Below the pieces are notes generated by a model, which saw only the letters and a program-made list of their open reading frames with translations, had not been told where the DNA came from and searched no databases. Shown one piece after another: positions 48,480 to 60,049 of a stretch of 64,000 nucleotides of DNA. The DNA is taken from positions 1,567,501-1,631,500 of the forward strand of contig CANTUR010000145.1 of assembly GCA_947683625.1 (NCBI GenBank), written 5' to 3'. A program made the translations under genes and the position numbers. Each line of letters opens with the position of its first letter. Position 1 is the first letter of the stretch. Source of the DNA: Mallotus nudiflorus. Its lineage: Eukaryota; Streptophyta; Magnoliopsida; Malpighiales; Euphorbiaceae.

Positions 48480-49640
48480 TTTTTCAAAATGAGAAGGTGA
48501 GCATTTGTCGCTCTACCGGTCGTTGAGGCCTGAGGATGATGAGTCCTTTCAAGACAAGGTATTGCCTCATGAGTTGTTAGCGAGGTGCAAAGGTCGAGGT
48601 AAAGGTAGAGGTAGACCTCCAGGAGTGGCATGTTGCCATAGACAGTGAGAGTTGTAGGATGAGGAACCTGTAGAGCCAGAATATGGGAAGCTACTATACC
48701 TCCAGTTCCACCGCCAATGCAACCTACGTATCAGCATGGTATGTTTGACCCAGAGGCAGCTTTATTCTATGCCATAGTCGGTAGGACAGTCTTTGATGGG
48801 ACATTAGACCCATTAGACTTTCTGCACACTATTGAAATGAGGACTCAGACTGCTCACACCGAGTACCAGTGGAATATGATCATCGAGTTGTCTACTGAGG
48901 GACCAACCCTGGATTGGTTTATCTAAGTGATTTAGTCGTACATGACTACTATGTCTTGGGCACAGTTCAAAGAGAGATTTATGAGGAGATTCTGCCCAGA
49001 GCCACATCGGATGAGTTATAGACTTTGGTTGATGAGCATCACCAAAGGTGATAGATCTGTCGAGGATTACACTAGAGAGTTTCTCCGACTTGGTAGATAT
49101 GTAGAGGATCTCATGCGAGATCGCTATTTTATTATTATGTTGTACATCACTGGTCTGGGTTCTACATTTGTTGGGATGCCTACTATGGGCCTTACTCTAG
49201 AGTCAGTGATAAAGTTGGCCAAGGAGATAAAGTTAAGGTTAGTCAAGCAAGGAGCTATACTTGATTACTATCAGTTAGGAGGATTTTAGAATACTTCATA
49301 TTTGACTTTTCATATTGGTTCCAATAGTCAGCAAAGAGGCCCAATATAGCAGAGTCAGAGGCAACAGTCGAGATATCATAATAGTAGGAGGCATGGCCAT
49401 GAGGGATAGCATAGGCCTATCAGATTTGGTTTTGGTGCTTCTAGTAGCAGTAGTGGTTGGAGTTTAGGATACGGCAGCACAGGATTACTAATTAGTGCCT
49501 GTCAGACTTGTGGCAAAGTCTATTAGGGACCCTATTATATGGCGCCGCTGATATTCTTTAGATGCGGATAGACGGGGCAGTTCGCCAGATCATGTCCATA
49601 TTCTGGTTTTCAACCACAATAATTTCTATAGTTTTCATAG
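48480..49640 (+). pseudogene. Tekay-type gag
   Basis: Early part decayed (MRR near 48490, then Arg/Gly-rich RGRGRG-like remnants near 48595). Then open stretches: FLHTIEMRTQTA and STEGPTLDW (48717-48926); TMSWAQFKERFMRRFCPE, SVEDYTREFLRLGRYV, VIKLAKEIKLRLVKQ (48942-49289). A zinc knuckle near 49553-49600 reads FFRCG, a stop, TGQFARSCP: one Cys and the His are changed. Stops replace Gln at several places. Gag would pack element RNA in cytoplasmic particles. Confidence 0.85.
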
Positions 49641-49859
49641 CAGTCGATTACTAGTGCAGTACCAGCTCCTTTTCACTTGCCTCCAACTCAGCACTCGAGT
49701 TCAATATAGATTGTTGCCCAACAGGGGCATGGCAGAGGTACCAAAGGTAGAGCCAGAGGTTTTGGCTAGGCTTCTACCAGTCAGCAGGGAGGTCAAGTTC
49801 AAGCTAGGGTTTTCCACCTCACTCAACAGGATGCTCAGGCATCTAATGCCATCATTGCA

Positions 49860-50290
49860 GGTATTATTCCTATATGTTACTTGGATGCTTGGGTTTTGTT
49901 TGATTCGGGTGTCACATATCCCTTAGTATCCCTTATTTTTGCTTCGAAGTCGTGTTGGCAAGCTTTAAGCATGGCTTTTCCTTTGTCTGTTGCCACTCCT
50001 TTAAGTGATTCGTTAGATACTTATGTTATTCTTCCTAGTTGTCTAGTGTTTGTTGGAGGTAGAGAATTGCCAGCATAATTGGTGTTGTTAGATGTGATGG
50101 AGTTTAATGTGATTTTGGGTATGGATTGGTTGTCTCAGCACTATGTTATTGTGGATTGTCAGAGTAAAGAGGTGATTTTTAGAATTTCGAATGAAGAAGA
50201 GTTTAAGTTTATGGGTGATAAGAGTTTTGCACCTCAAAATCTCATCTCTACTATCACGGCTAAGAAGATGCTAAAAAAGGGTTGTTAGGG
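49860..50290 (+). pseudogene. Tekay-type aspartic protease
   Basis: LDAWVLFDSGVTYPLVS (49881-49935) carries the catalytic Asp-Ser-Gly motif in the place of active copies' DSGATHSF. LDVMEFNVILGMDWLSQHYVIVDC (about 50085-50160) follows, the standard linker after the protease. A stop at 50076 separates the halves. It would cut the Gag-Pol polyprotein. Confidence 0.85.
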
Positions 50291-50339
50291 ATATTTAGCA
50301 TTAGTCAGGGATACTTCAATGGAGAAGTAATCACTCACA

Positions 50340-51220
50340 TATGTTCCTATTGCTTGTGAGTTTCCTGATGTTTTTCTTAAGAAGTTGCCAAGTTTACCAC
50401 CTCACAGAGAGATTAAGTTCTATATAGATGTGGTTCCAAGCACTACTCCTATTTTAATGTCGCCCTATAGAATGGCTCCTGCAAAGTTTAAAGAGTTGAA
50501 AGAATAGTTATAGGAATTGCTAGATAAGGGTTTTATCAGACCTAGTGTTTTTCCTTAGGGTGCACCAGTCTTATTTATGAGGAAGAAGGATGGTACATTG
50601 AGACTATGCATTGATTATAGAGAGCTAAATAAAGTGACAGTGAAAAATAAGTATCCTCTCCCGAGGATAGATGATCTATTTTATAAGCTTTAAGGTGCAT
50701 AATTTTTTTCTAAGATTGACTTGAGGTTGGGTTATCATTAGTTGCAGATCAATGAAGTTGATGTTCCTAAAACGGCATTTCGCACTCGATATGGTCACTA
50801 TGAGTTTCTGGTGATGTCATTTGGGTTGGCTAATGCACCAGCTACTTTTATGGATCTGATGAACAGGGTATTCAGACCATTTTTGGATCAATTTATGGTA
50901 GTGTTCATTGATGATATACTAGTGTATTTGAAGAGTATAGAGGAGCACATATATCACTTGAAGACTGTACTTCAAACACTGAGAGAACATCAACTTTATG
51001 CTAAATTCTCGAAGTGTGATTTTTGGTTAGAGAGTGTTGCATTCCTTGGACACATGATGTCTAAAGATAGTATCCAGGTTGATCCATAGAAGATAGAAGC
51101 AGTGTCTGAGTGGCCCAGACCGACAACAGTCACAAAGATTCATAATTTTCTAGGTTTGGTTGGGTATTATAAGAGATTTATGCAGGATTTTACTAGAATT
51201 GTAGCTCCTATGACTCGATT
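50340..51220 (+). pseudogene. Tekay-type reverse transcriptase
   Basis: EFPDVFLKKLPSLPPHREIKF, PYRMAPAKFKELKE, LDKGFIRPSV, RKKDGTLRLCIDYRELNKVT, then FSKIDLRLGYH with the first catalytic Asp. TAFRTRYGHYEFLVMSFGLANAPATFMDLMN and the catalytic VVFIDDILVY lie at about 50770-50935. FLGLVGYYKRF ends the thumb. Stops interrupt, mostly where a Gln (KE-L-EL, YH-LQI, DP-KIEA) or Trp (FP-GAPV) is expected. Confidence 0.9.
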
Positions 51221-51224
51221 GACT

Positions 51225-51720
51225 TAGATATGAAGTTTGAGTGGTTAGATGCTTGTGAGAATAGTTTTCAATTACTGAAGGAGAAGTTGACCACAACTCC
51301 AATTTTAGCTTTGCCTAATAGAGTAGATAAATTCATTATGTATTGTGATGCCTCTAGAGTTGGCCTAGGTTGTGTGTTGATGCAAAATGGTAGGGTGATA
51401 GCTTATGCTTTGAGGTAGTTGAAGAAGCATGAACAAAATTATCCTACTCACGACTTAGAGATGGGGGTAGTGATCTTTGCTCTCAAGATATAGGGACATT
51501 ACCTGTACGGGGTGACTTGTGAGATTTTCACATATCATAAGAGCCTGAAGTACATTTTTTAGTAAAGAGATCTAAATCTGAGGTTGAGGAGATGGTTAGA
51601 ACTCCTAAAGGACTATGATTATGAGATCCTTTATCATCTAGGCAGGGCTAATATGGTAGCAGATGCCTTGAGTAGGAAGTCCTCAAGTAGTCTTGCTCAC
51701 ATCAGTGTGGAGAGGAGACT
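51225..51720 (+). pseudogene. Tekay-type RNase H
   Basis: FEWLDACENSFQLLKEKLTTTPIL, IMYCDASRVGLGCVLMQNGRVIAYA with the first catalytic Asp, then YPTHDLEMGVVIFALK and WLELLKDYDYEILYHLGRANMVADALSRKS with the last. Stops are at Gln or Arg positions. Degrades the RNA strand during reverse transcription. Confidence 0.9.
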
Positions 51721-51814
51721 GTTGATCTAAGAGTTTCACCAGTTATTAAATCAAGGTCTGATGATGAATATGAGTAGATTAGGTGGATTGTTAACTCAAT
51801 TAAGAGTTTGATCA

Positions 51815-52680
51815 ATGTTAAGAGATAAGATTAAGGCAGCTCAGGGCCGAGATCCTATTATAGCAGAGCTAGTAGAGAATATTCATACAGGGAAGTTCAT
51901 TGACTTTACACTTAATGAGAATGGTGTTTTATGGATCAATGGTAGGTTGTGCATTCCTAATGTGGATAATTTGAGAGAAGAGATCCTTAAGGAAGCACAT
52001 TCTATAGCTTATAGCGTACATCCAGGTGTCACTAAGATGTACCACAATATCAAAGATTTGTACTGGTGGGATGGACTAAAGAAGGATGTAGCTGATTATA
52101 TTGCTAAGTGTTTGATGTGTCAGCAAGTGAAAGCTAAATATCATAAACCTTCTAGGAAGCTTCAGCCACTTCCTATTCCTAAGTGGAAATAGGAGAGAAT
52201 TGCTATGGATTTTTTGGTTAGGTTACCTCATTCTAAGGATGGATACAATTCCATTTGGGTAATTATGGATAGTTTGACAAAGTCTGCTCATTTCTTGCCC
52301 ATGAAAGCCACTTATTTTGTAGCTAAATTGGTGAAGCTATATGTTAAGCATATTGTGTGCCTTCACGGAGTACCATGTCCATTGTATCTGATAGAGGTTC
52401 AGTGTTTAACTCTCATTTTTTGCAGAAGTTACAAGAACCGATAGACACCAGGCTTGATTTCAGTGCTACTTTTCACCCTCAGATAGATGGTCAATCTGAA
52501 AGGATGATCCAGACACTAGAGGATATGTTGAGGATGTGTGTATTAGATTTGGGAGGTAACTGGGATGATCATTTGCCGCTTGTGGAGTTTTCATATAATA
52601 ACAAATACCATAGCAATATTGGGATGGCATCGTATAAGGCTTTGTACGAAAGGAAGTGTAGATCCCCTCTGAGTTAGGAT
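51815..52680 (+). pseudogene. Tekay-type integrase
   Basis: Zinc-binding HHCC domain: EAHSIAYSVHPGVTKMYH, then CLMCQQVK (51990-52130). The core has MDFLVRLPHS with the first catalytic Asp, WVIMDSLTKSAHFLP, SIVSDRGSVFNSHF with the second, and HPQIDGQSERMIQTLEDML with the Glu. A frameshift near 52360-52440 splits the core; stops at 52192 and 52676. All three catalytic acids are recognisable. Confidence 0.9.
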
Positions 52681-52698
52681 GAGATTAGAGAGAGGGAG

Positions 52699-53246
52699 TT
52701 GACTGGACCTAAGATGGTTCAGGATTCCACTGAGAAGGTTATTGTGATTAAAAGGAGATTAGAGACCGCATTTAGCAGACAAAAGAGCTATACGGATTCG
52801 AGATGTAGAGATGTGGAATTTCAGGTTGGAGACTATGTGTTCTTAAAGGTGTCTTCGATGAAGGGTGTAATGAGATTTAGCAAGAAAGGGAAATTAGCAT
52901 CGAGATATATTAGACCGTTTAAGATTCTGGAGAGAGTGGGCATAGTTGCATATCGGTTGGCTATGCCTCCAAATTTATCTCAAGTGCATCTTGTGTTCCA
53001 TATCTCGATGCTGAGAAAGTATATTTCGGACCCTTCACATATGTTGCAACTTGATAGTGTGGAAGTCAATGAAGACCTAGCGTATGAGGAGGAACCAATT
53101 ATGATAGTAGACTATCAAGTTCGTTAGTTGCGTTTGAAGCAGATTCCGATGGTCAAGGTGTTGTGGCAAAGCAACAATATGGAGGAGCACACTTGGGAGA
53201 CTGAAGTAGAGATGCGAGCTTCTTATCCTTACCTCTTTCCTCGATG
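52699..53246 (+). pseudogene. Tekay-type integrase tail and chromodomain
   Basis: DYVFLKVSSMKGVMRF, KLASRYIRPFKILERVG, HLVFHISMLRKYISDPSHML form the integrase C-terminal barrel. After a stop at 53125 the chromodomain reads IPMVKVLWQSNNMEEHTWETEVEMRASYPYLF. Its aromatic cage is partly conserved. The chromodomain would steer integration to heterochromatin. Closely matches the minus-strand end at 63503-63974. Confidence 0.9.
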
Positions 53247-53292
53247 ATTCTTGGCTCTGTTCTTTTCTTTGAATTCGAGAATGAATTCTTGT

Positions 53293-53305
53293 AAGGAGGG
53301 AAGAT
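53293..53305 (+). other. Polypurine tract of the Tekay-type element
   Basis: AAGGAGGGAAGAT directly before TGTAATG of the 3' LTR. Confidence 0.85.
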
Positions 53306-53502
53306 TGTAATGACCCTATATTTTAAATAATATTAAACTATTTTGAGATATGCAGTGTTAATAAATTTTAAATTTTATTTATATATTATTATTGTTATTT
53401 GTGAATATTATTTATTTATTGTATTCTAAGAAATTTGTTTACGTAAAATAATTTATTTTAAAGGTTTTACTTCTTAAACGCATTAAATTTATTATTATTA
53501 TT

Positions 53503-53535
<33 letters not shown>

Positions 53536-53563
53536 ATTGTTGTTATTGTTATTACCATTGTTG

Positions 53564-53639
<76 letters not shown>

Positions 53640-56413
53640 CATCATCATTATTTATTGTTGATTTTGATTGAAAGGCATTTCAGTCTTTTCATAATTAAAT
53701 AAGAAAAGGGAAAGTCAAAAATGGGTCAAGCATTTTCTCTCTCATCTCTTTTTCTTCTTCTTCTGCTCGAACCCATCCTTGTGCCACCAGAGCTGCCACA
53801 GCCTCAGCCACCAACCACCACCATCTCCAGCCATCATCCATTGCCAGTAGAGCACGCCGAAAACCACCTGAGCTGAAGCATGCCGATAGTGAGCTTCCAT
53901 TTTTGCCGGTGAGGATTCCAGCCACCATTTGACGTCACACCGGTCTTGTTTGGACCACCAAGCTTCGGTAAGTTCATTTCCAAGCTCCATTTGAGCTTAA
54001 ATCCCTTTGATTTTGAGTTATCTTCAATTTTTAGTTTATGTGTTTTAGATTTTTTATTTTTATTTTTTGAACTTGATATTGATTGATTCATGAATTCTTC
54101 CTTCACAAATGTTGATCTTGGCAACTTTAGCTTCTCAAAATTAATTTTTTTTCTTTTTTGAAATAATTTGAATTATTGGTAATTTTTTATTATTTTAATA
54201 TTAAATATTGAATTTTTGATAATTATGTTAATTAATTAGTTTTAATGAAAATTTAGTTAAATTAGTGTTAGTAATTTGAGTTAATAATTTTAGAATTTAT
54301 AAAATAATTTTTAGTGAATTTATATAATTTTTGAGAATATTATTTGTGTTATGTAAATATTGAATTAATGAGTTAATTGTGTAATTTTGTGGAAATTATA
54401 GTTAAATAATGTGTTTTAGATGATTTTTGAATTATATAGGGTATTAAAATGATTTTTATAAATTATTACTATCTTTAACTAACTAATACTAATATTTGAA
54501 AATTATATTCAAATAATATTTTATTTACTATTTTGGTTATTAAATGGATTTTTAATTACTTTTAATATATATTTAAGCTATTTGAATATATAAAAGTGAT
54601 TTTTTACTATTTTACGGGGAATTATTGAAAAACTTGATTTTTTTATTAATATTATATTATTATTTGAGATTTTATTTAATTATTGTGAAAATAATTATAT
54701 TTAGTGTTTTAATGTTTAAAAATATTATATGTTGGTATTTTATGGACATTTATGGAATTTAATGATATTTAATATATTTATTGTTTTATATGTATTTTTG
54801 TGAATTGTGAATCTCGATTGGGAAATTGTGCAGTTCGGGGTCTCAACCCGAGGTGTTGAGCCTTGTGTTTTAGAAGTTTGTTTTCCTTGCAGGATTAGCT
54901 CTACTTGTTAGTAGAGAGATGTCCATTTTACATAGGAGATTCTATCGAATTTTTGGTAGAATTCTCATAAAACGTGACGTCAGGTCGATCTTGAATTTTT
55001 CTGTTTGTCTAGATTATGTATTCCTAGATGAAGTCTCTTTTAGAAGTATAAGTTAGGAATTTTATTCTGATTTGTTATTATTATTTATTTTCTAGTTGTG
55101 CCAAAATTGAGGCCTATTGAACCGGGTTTGTCAAGCCAATCTCGAGGAGTACAAACTTGTGAATTATTATTCTATATATACATTGCATATAGAATACATG
55201 CTTTTGAGAATCCATGTTTTTATTATGTTTTGATATGAATTATTACATTAAATGAAGAAGTATATCTTTGGTATACTTTACGTATATTTTTGGTATATGT
55301 GATGTTGTACTTAGTTTATTTTTAGTATATAATTTGTATATATATGACATATATATATATTAGCATGTCTTAGTATATATTTCAGTATATTTGTCATATA
55401 TTCAACATATGCATTTAGTATATTTTTGGTATATTTATGGTATACTTTTTGTATATAAGTGGTATATCCTTTTTAAATGAATGCCACTTGTATTTTAATT
55501 ACGCATTTTACTATTTTTTAAAAATTATAAGAATGATTTGAAGGATAACAGTAAAACATGCTATCTAGTGGGCTATGCTAGGACTATTGCGCAATAATAC
55601 GATAGAATTAGGTTAAGAATCTGATATTGCTATTGAGATATTGGTTTTAGAAAAGGGCTAACTGTGGATCCTTGGTTGACCGAGTGTACTCGGTGCTAGT
55701 CATACTAGTAGTGAGATTGCGGAACCTCGGTTGACCTAGTGTACTCGAGGCCAGTATACTACCTTAAGTTGGATAAATTAATACTTAGAGTTCTGATTAA
55801 GCCTATTGGCTGATGATTTATATGATCGAGGTTATGAACTATTAGGGTTCTACACCGATCCTTCAACTAAAATAATTTTATGCATCTATTATATATATAA
55901 AATGAGTTTTTAGCATATATGTGAAATGTATGTATATATTTATAGCTATACTAATGCATGATTGTATATGACTTAGATTGCATGTATATATATTATAATA
56001 ATTCACTCAGTGAGGTCTGACTCCCTTCAATATTTTTTTTCAAGAGATTCCTTGTTATCAGACCTTAGTAGTAGACCTCTACGCCGGACTTCTTCAGCCC
56101 TAGCTAGATTATGTAAATTATTTATCTGAATTTTGATGTATTTTAGAAAACTACAGTAGTAGTGTTTTGTATCTATAGAATGTTGTATTAGTAAGAGACC
56201 TTTCTCTGAATATTATATGAAAATATTTTTATTTTATGATATGACATTAAGTATGTACTTTTATATCGACTTAAGTTTTAAATTTTGGTGTATTTTTTTA
56301 TTTACTTCTTGCATTTTTTTTAAAAAAAAATTTAAGGCTTGCTATAGGTTCTGGATTCAAAAGAATTCCCATTCCCTAGTGCCGGTCATGACTCCCCAAT
56401 TTGGGTCATGACA
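53306..56413 (+). repeat. 3' LTR of the Tekay-type element
   Basis: Begins TGTAATGACC, ends GGGTCATGACA. Parallel to 45210-48303 over its length with scattered substitutions. The GTT/ATT microsatellite at 53489-53648 is longer than in the 5' LTR. Confidence 0.95.
53489..53648. repeat. GTT/ATT microsatellite in the 3' LTR
   Basis: About 13 ATT and GTT units followed by a pure (ATT)n run of about 24 units (53567-53640), ending in ATC repeats. The equivalent in the 5' LTR (45392-45505) has a different unit order. Confidence 0.9.
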
Positions 56414-57130
56414 ATTATTATTATTATTAACCAAATTGTTCAATCTAGCTATAAATAAGGACTATCACAACTGAAGAACACAGCTAAGCAAAAAAAAAAT
56501 TTATATAGGTTAGGGGCTACTATAGCTGCTCAAAAGCTACTGTAGCAGCAGAAGGAATGTAGAATTTTGATGGGGAAAGCAACTATTACGGTGTGCTTGT
56601 ACTGCTAGCCGGGAAATCTTAGTTGTTGTGGCAGTGATCTGAGCTGATATTGTAGCCTGCTTATGCATATTTATAGAGTGCCTCGACTCCTTTCACAGTA
56701 ATGGCAGCCTGCATAATTTTTTTTTTTAAAGCAAAGGGGACAATTAATAACAAGACAAAAATGAAAATAAATGCACAAACAAATGAGGAGACATAGATGA
56801 ATAAGCAAACAATGAAAATAAAATTCTCAACTAAAGGATTGAAAATTAAAAAGAACTAAATAAAGGAACAAAAGATTTTTTTATTCTTTTAATAGCAATG
56901 CAAAAATGCAATAAATTTAGAAAATAATAATTTGAACATGCTAAAAATTATGAACAAATAAATTAAGAACACACTCATAAGCAACAAAAGACAAATATTC
57001 CTACTAAAGCAACTAAAACATAAAGAAAAGAAAATAGACAAAATAAAAATACAACATTGAAAAATAAAAATCACATAATTAAAAATAATAAAAAAAAGTT
57101 AAAGTTCTAAGTTCATGTCGTTAGCTTGAC
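56414..57130 (-). other. Athila-like element, non-coding right flank of the Tekay insertion
   Basis: No coding similarity. A near repeat CTACTATAGCTGCTCAAAAGC / CTACTGTAGCAGCAG lies at 56517-56555. Followed by an AT-rich stretch. Probably joined the 44390-45209 segment before the Tekay insertion. Confidence 0.45.
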
Positions 57131-58061
57131 CATGTGTATTTCACTATGGCAGGAGAATTGCAAGAGACTCTCTCTCTTTGAGCAGAAATTGACTCACCCA
57201 CTTCTTGCTAGAAATAGGACAAATAATGCATGTAGTGAAAAGTTTCAAAATTTCTTTGTTCAATATGTCATTCATGTTCATGTTAAGTCGCCTTTGTCTC
57301 TCAACTGTAGGCCTATTCCCCTCTTCCATATATATTTTATGCATGACAATAGAGGGATTAAGCCAAGCTAGAGCTTGCACTCTATCCTTTACTACCTCAC
57401 AAACTCTCTTTTCTTGCTCAATGGTCAATTCATTAAAGGTAATAATAGGTAGTGTATTAACTTCTTCTATAAATGTACATCTTAAATGGTTCGGTAGTGG
57501 CTTAAGCTCTAAGTTTGGAGGTTTTTCAATGGAAGGGGGTGTGGGTTTATCACTTCCAAATTAAAATTCAGGCTTGTTGAATGTGTGCTTATGCTCTCCT
57601 ACACCTTATAATTCCTTACTTGGTAGCCCAGCTCCCTTACTCACATATAAAGTAAAAGTAACGTTTTTAACACATTCATTGTTGGTAACAATTTTCAGGC
57701 ATAATTCATCATCTAAAGGGTAATTCATTAATTTTGGCATTATAAAATCAACCTTTTCATTGCCTACCCTTAATGTTAATTTTCTCTTATGCACATCAAT
57801 CAAGGCTTTACTAATGTTTGAGAATGGCCTAACTAAAATCATTGGACAAGTTCTATCTTCCTTAAAATCTAAAACAACAAAATCAACAGGAAAAATAAAC
57901 TTGTCTACTTTTACTAAGACATCTTCTATCACTGAATGATGTTTCTTAATGGAATGATCTACTAGTTGCAATGACATGTTCATAGCCATCATGTTTCCTA
58001 ATCCCAATTTCCTGAAAACAAAAAGAGGCATTAAGTTAATACTTGCCCCTAAAACACACAA
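57130..58061 (-). pseudogene. Athila-like protease and RT start
   Basis: Minus 58061-57606 is open and matches the retropepsin of Athila-type elements: LGASINLMPLFVFRKLGLG with the DLGAS-type motif, but the catalytic Asp position reads Val in VLGAS. VIEDVLVKVDKFIFPVDFVVLDF and MILVRPFSNISKALIDVHK follow (GRPFL in active copies). The RT start at 57428-57144 reads HKIYMEEGNRPTVERQRRLN, ILNKEILKLF, CPISSKKWVSQ, then breaks off near 57130. The rest of Pol is deleted. Confidence 0.85.
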
Positions 58062-58399
58062 GCATCTAGGAAATTTAATAGTAACAATAGTATAAGGAAT
58101 TATAAAACTCTGTAGATCTTTTAATTTGGTTAGATCTTCTGAGAAATAATTAAACTATAAGTCTTTATTAGAGGTACTATTTCATAAGCATCCCAATGCC
58201 ACTTGTTTGTGATAATTTCCTTTAGGGACTTGGTGTATTTGGTCATTTGCACCATTGCTTTAAAAAAAGGAACATTAATTTGCAACTTCTTAAAAATTTT
58301 CAAAAATTTTGAGAATTGCTCTCCATTTTACTTATTCTTCAATGTTTGAGGAAATGATAGCTTTAGCACAAAAGAGGAAGGTGTAGATTTAGGAACTTC

Positions 58400-59915
58400 C
58401 TTTTTCTAAGTCTTACTCTCCTCTTTTACCTCTTCTTCCACCATAATATATTGCTCTTCATCATTCTTCTCATTCTCCTTAGAAATTTCAGCTTGTGTCT
58501 TCACTTCCTTGCCACTCCTTAAAGTTATAGCCTTCAATTCCTTGGGATTTGACTCTGTAGAACTTAAAATATTTCCTTGTACTCCTGTTCCTATGGCATT
58601 GGCAAGTTGTCCAAGTTGTACCTCTATGTTGTGAATCGAAGAGGAGTGATTCTTTGTAATTTGATCGAACTTGGCCTCTATTCTCTTTTGATTCTCTTCA
58701 TGAATTAATAGTTTATTAGTAATAGCATCCAAAAATTTATCTAACTTACTCTCCAAAGATGCCATTCTATCTTGTTATGGATGTTGAAATCTTAGTGGTG
58801 CTTGTTGGCTTTACAAGTTGTTATTGTTGGGGAAGCTAGGTGCAACCACATTATTGGTGTCACTCTATACAAAATTTGAGTGATTTTGCCACCCCAAATT
58901 GTATATGTTAGAGTAGGGGTTATTGGCTTGCCTTTCTTAAAATTGGTTTCCAACAAAATTAACTTGATTTTGGTATCCATCTCCCATTATACCTGTATTA
59001 AAAACACCAAATTCATTAGTAGAGTACCCTAAAAATTTATAATTCTCACCTAAAAGGGCTAAATTATTTTTATTATTAAGGTTGATAAGTTGCTTTTTTA
59101 ATGTAGAAATTTGAGCTTAGAGAGTTGTCATTGCATCAACTTCTAGCCTTCCTATTTGTTTTGGTGAATGAACTCTCTTCGAAGACCATCAGTAATTGCC
59201 AAGCGCCATCCTTTACTAAATTTGTGCAGCTTCATCCATAATTTTACTCATTAAGAATCCACTAACCCCTTACCATTAATGGAATCCCTTATGGAACTTG
59301 TGACTCCATTATAAAACATCCTTACAAGCACACCTTTAGGCAGTCCGTGATATGGGCAGCTCCTCTATAACTTTTTAAACCTCTCCCAAGCTTCACTTAA
59401 GGATTCATTATCAAATTATTGGAATGAAGTGATCTCCTTCGCCACCTTAGCTATCTTAGATGGTGGAAAATATTTAGTTATGAATGCCTTTGCCAAATCA
59501 TCCCAATTAGTGAAAGAACAAGGTGGTTGAGATTTTAACTATGCTTTAGCCTTGTCCTTTAGACAGGCCATTATACTTGAGCGTGTCACAAATCTCCAAA
59601 CAATTTATAATGTGGTCATTTGGGTCCTCATTCAGTATCCCATAAAAGTGAATAGTTAATTGGAGCATTTGCAGCAAACTAGGCTTTATGTCGAAACTAT
59701 TAGCTTTAACAGTTGGCCTTGTTATACTTTGCCTTATACCGCCTAACCCAGGTAGTTATGTGTCCAACAACACCCTTATTTCATAAGCTTGATTCCCTTT
59801 ATTAGCCATTGTATTAAGCTCCTTTCGAATACATCTTTGAGTATCCTTCTCAAACCTAATGAACTTTGGTATGTACTTGAGTGGTTTTTTGCCAGATCTT
59901 TGGGTATTATGCATA
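58400..59915 (-). pseudogene. Athila-like gag
   Basis: From right to left on minus. N-terminal near 59900: a KYIPKF segment and MANKGNQAYEIRVLLD. Then SFDIKPSLLQMLQ, HFYGILNEDPNDHIINCLEICDT (about 59700-59580), matching the Athila gag block FDIKP and EDPNEH. Further on: NPYSNIYNLGWQNHSNF (58920-58870), then ESKLDKFLDAI, SSIHNIEVQLGQLANAIGT and NPKELKAITLRSGKEV (58765-58520). Stops are scattered. Gag would form the particle. Confidence 0.85.
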
Positions 59916-60019
59916 CACTGAAAAATTTTGCAAAATAAAAAAAAAGAATTAAAATAGAAAAAAAATTAAATTGGTGCCTTAATCCAACAAAAATTAAATC
60001 AATTATGATGACAAAATCG

Positions 60020-60039
60020 AGTCCCCAGCAATGACACCA
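60020..60039 (-). other. Primer-binding site of the Athila-like element
   Basis: Minus reads TGGTGTCATTGCTGGGGACT. Athila elements use TGGCGCCGTTGCCGGGGA, complementary to tRNA-Asp; the differences are mostly C to T or G to A. Confidence 0.85.
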
Positions 60040-60049
60040 AAAACTTATT

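Larger units (their letters stand above)
45210..56413 (+). mobile_element. Tekay-type chromovirus (Ty3/gypsy) with 3.1-kb LTRs, full length, inactive
   Basis: 11,204 bp. LTRs of 3094 bp (45210-48303) and 3108 bp (53306-56413). Flanks are ATTAT on both sides (45205-45209 and 56414-56418), though in ATT-rich sequence. Primer-binding site, gag, protease, RT, RNase H, integrase and chromodomain are in chromovirus order. The very long LTRs and the Pol tail fit the Tekay (Del) lineage. Many in-frame stops, most where Gln or Trp is expected. Inserted in an Athila-like element on the other strand. Confidence 0.95.

Noticed and set aside
53439..53648. Frame with long Ile and Thr runs
   Set aside because: Product of the GTT/ATT microsatellite in the 3' LTR.
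53742..54124. Overlapping minus-strand frames in the LTR (and the parallel 45722-45991)
   Set aside because: They are antisense to the exon-like leader block, have no family similarity, and are open only because of its GC-richer composition.
45210..56413. Considered an integrated pararetrovirus
   Set aside because: It has LTRs, primer-binding site, polypurine tract, integrase and chromodomain, so it is a Ty3/gypsy retrotransposon; no movement or coat protein.
57144..57564. Plus-strand frames across the Athila-like RT start
   Set aside because: Minus strand carries the recognisable RT-start motif; plus frames have none.
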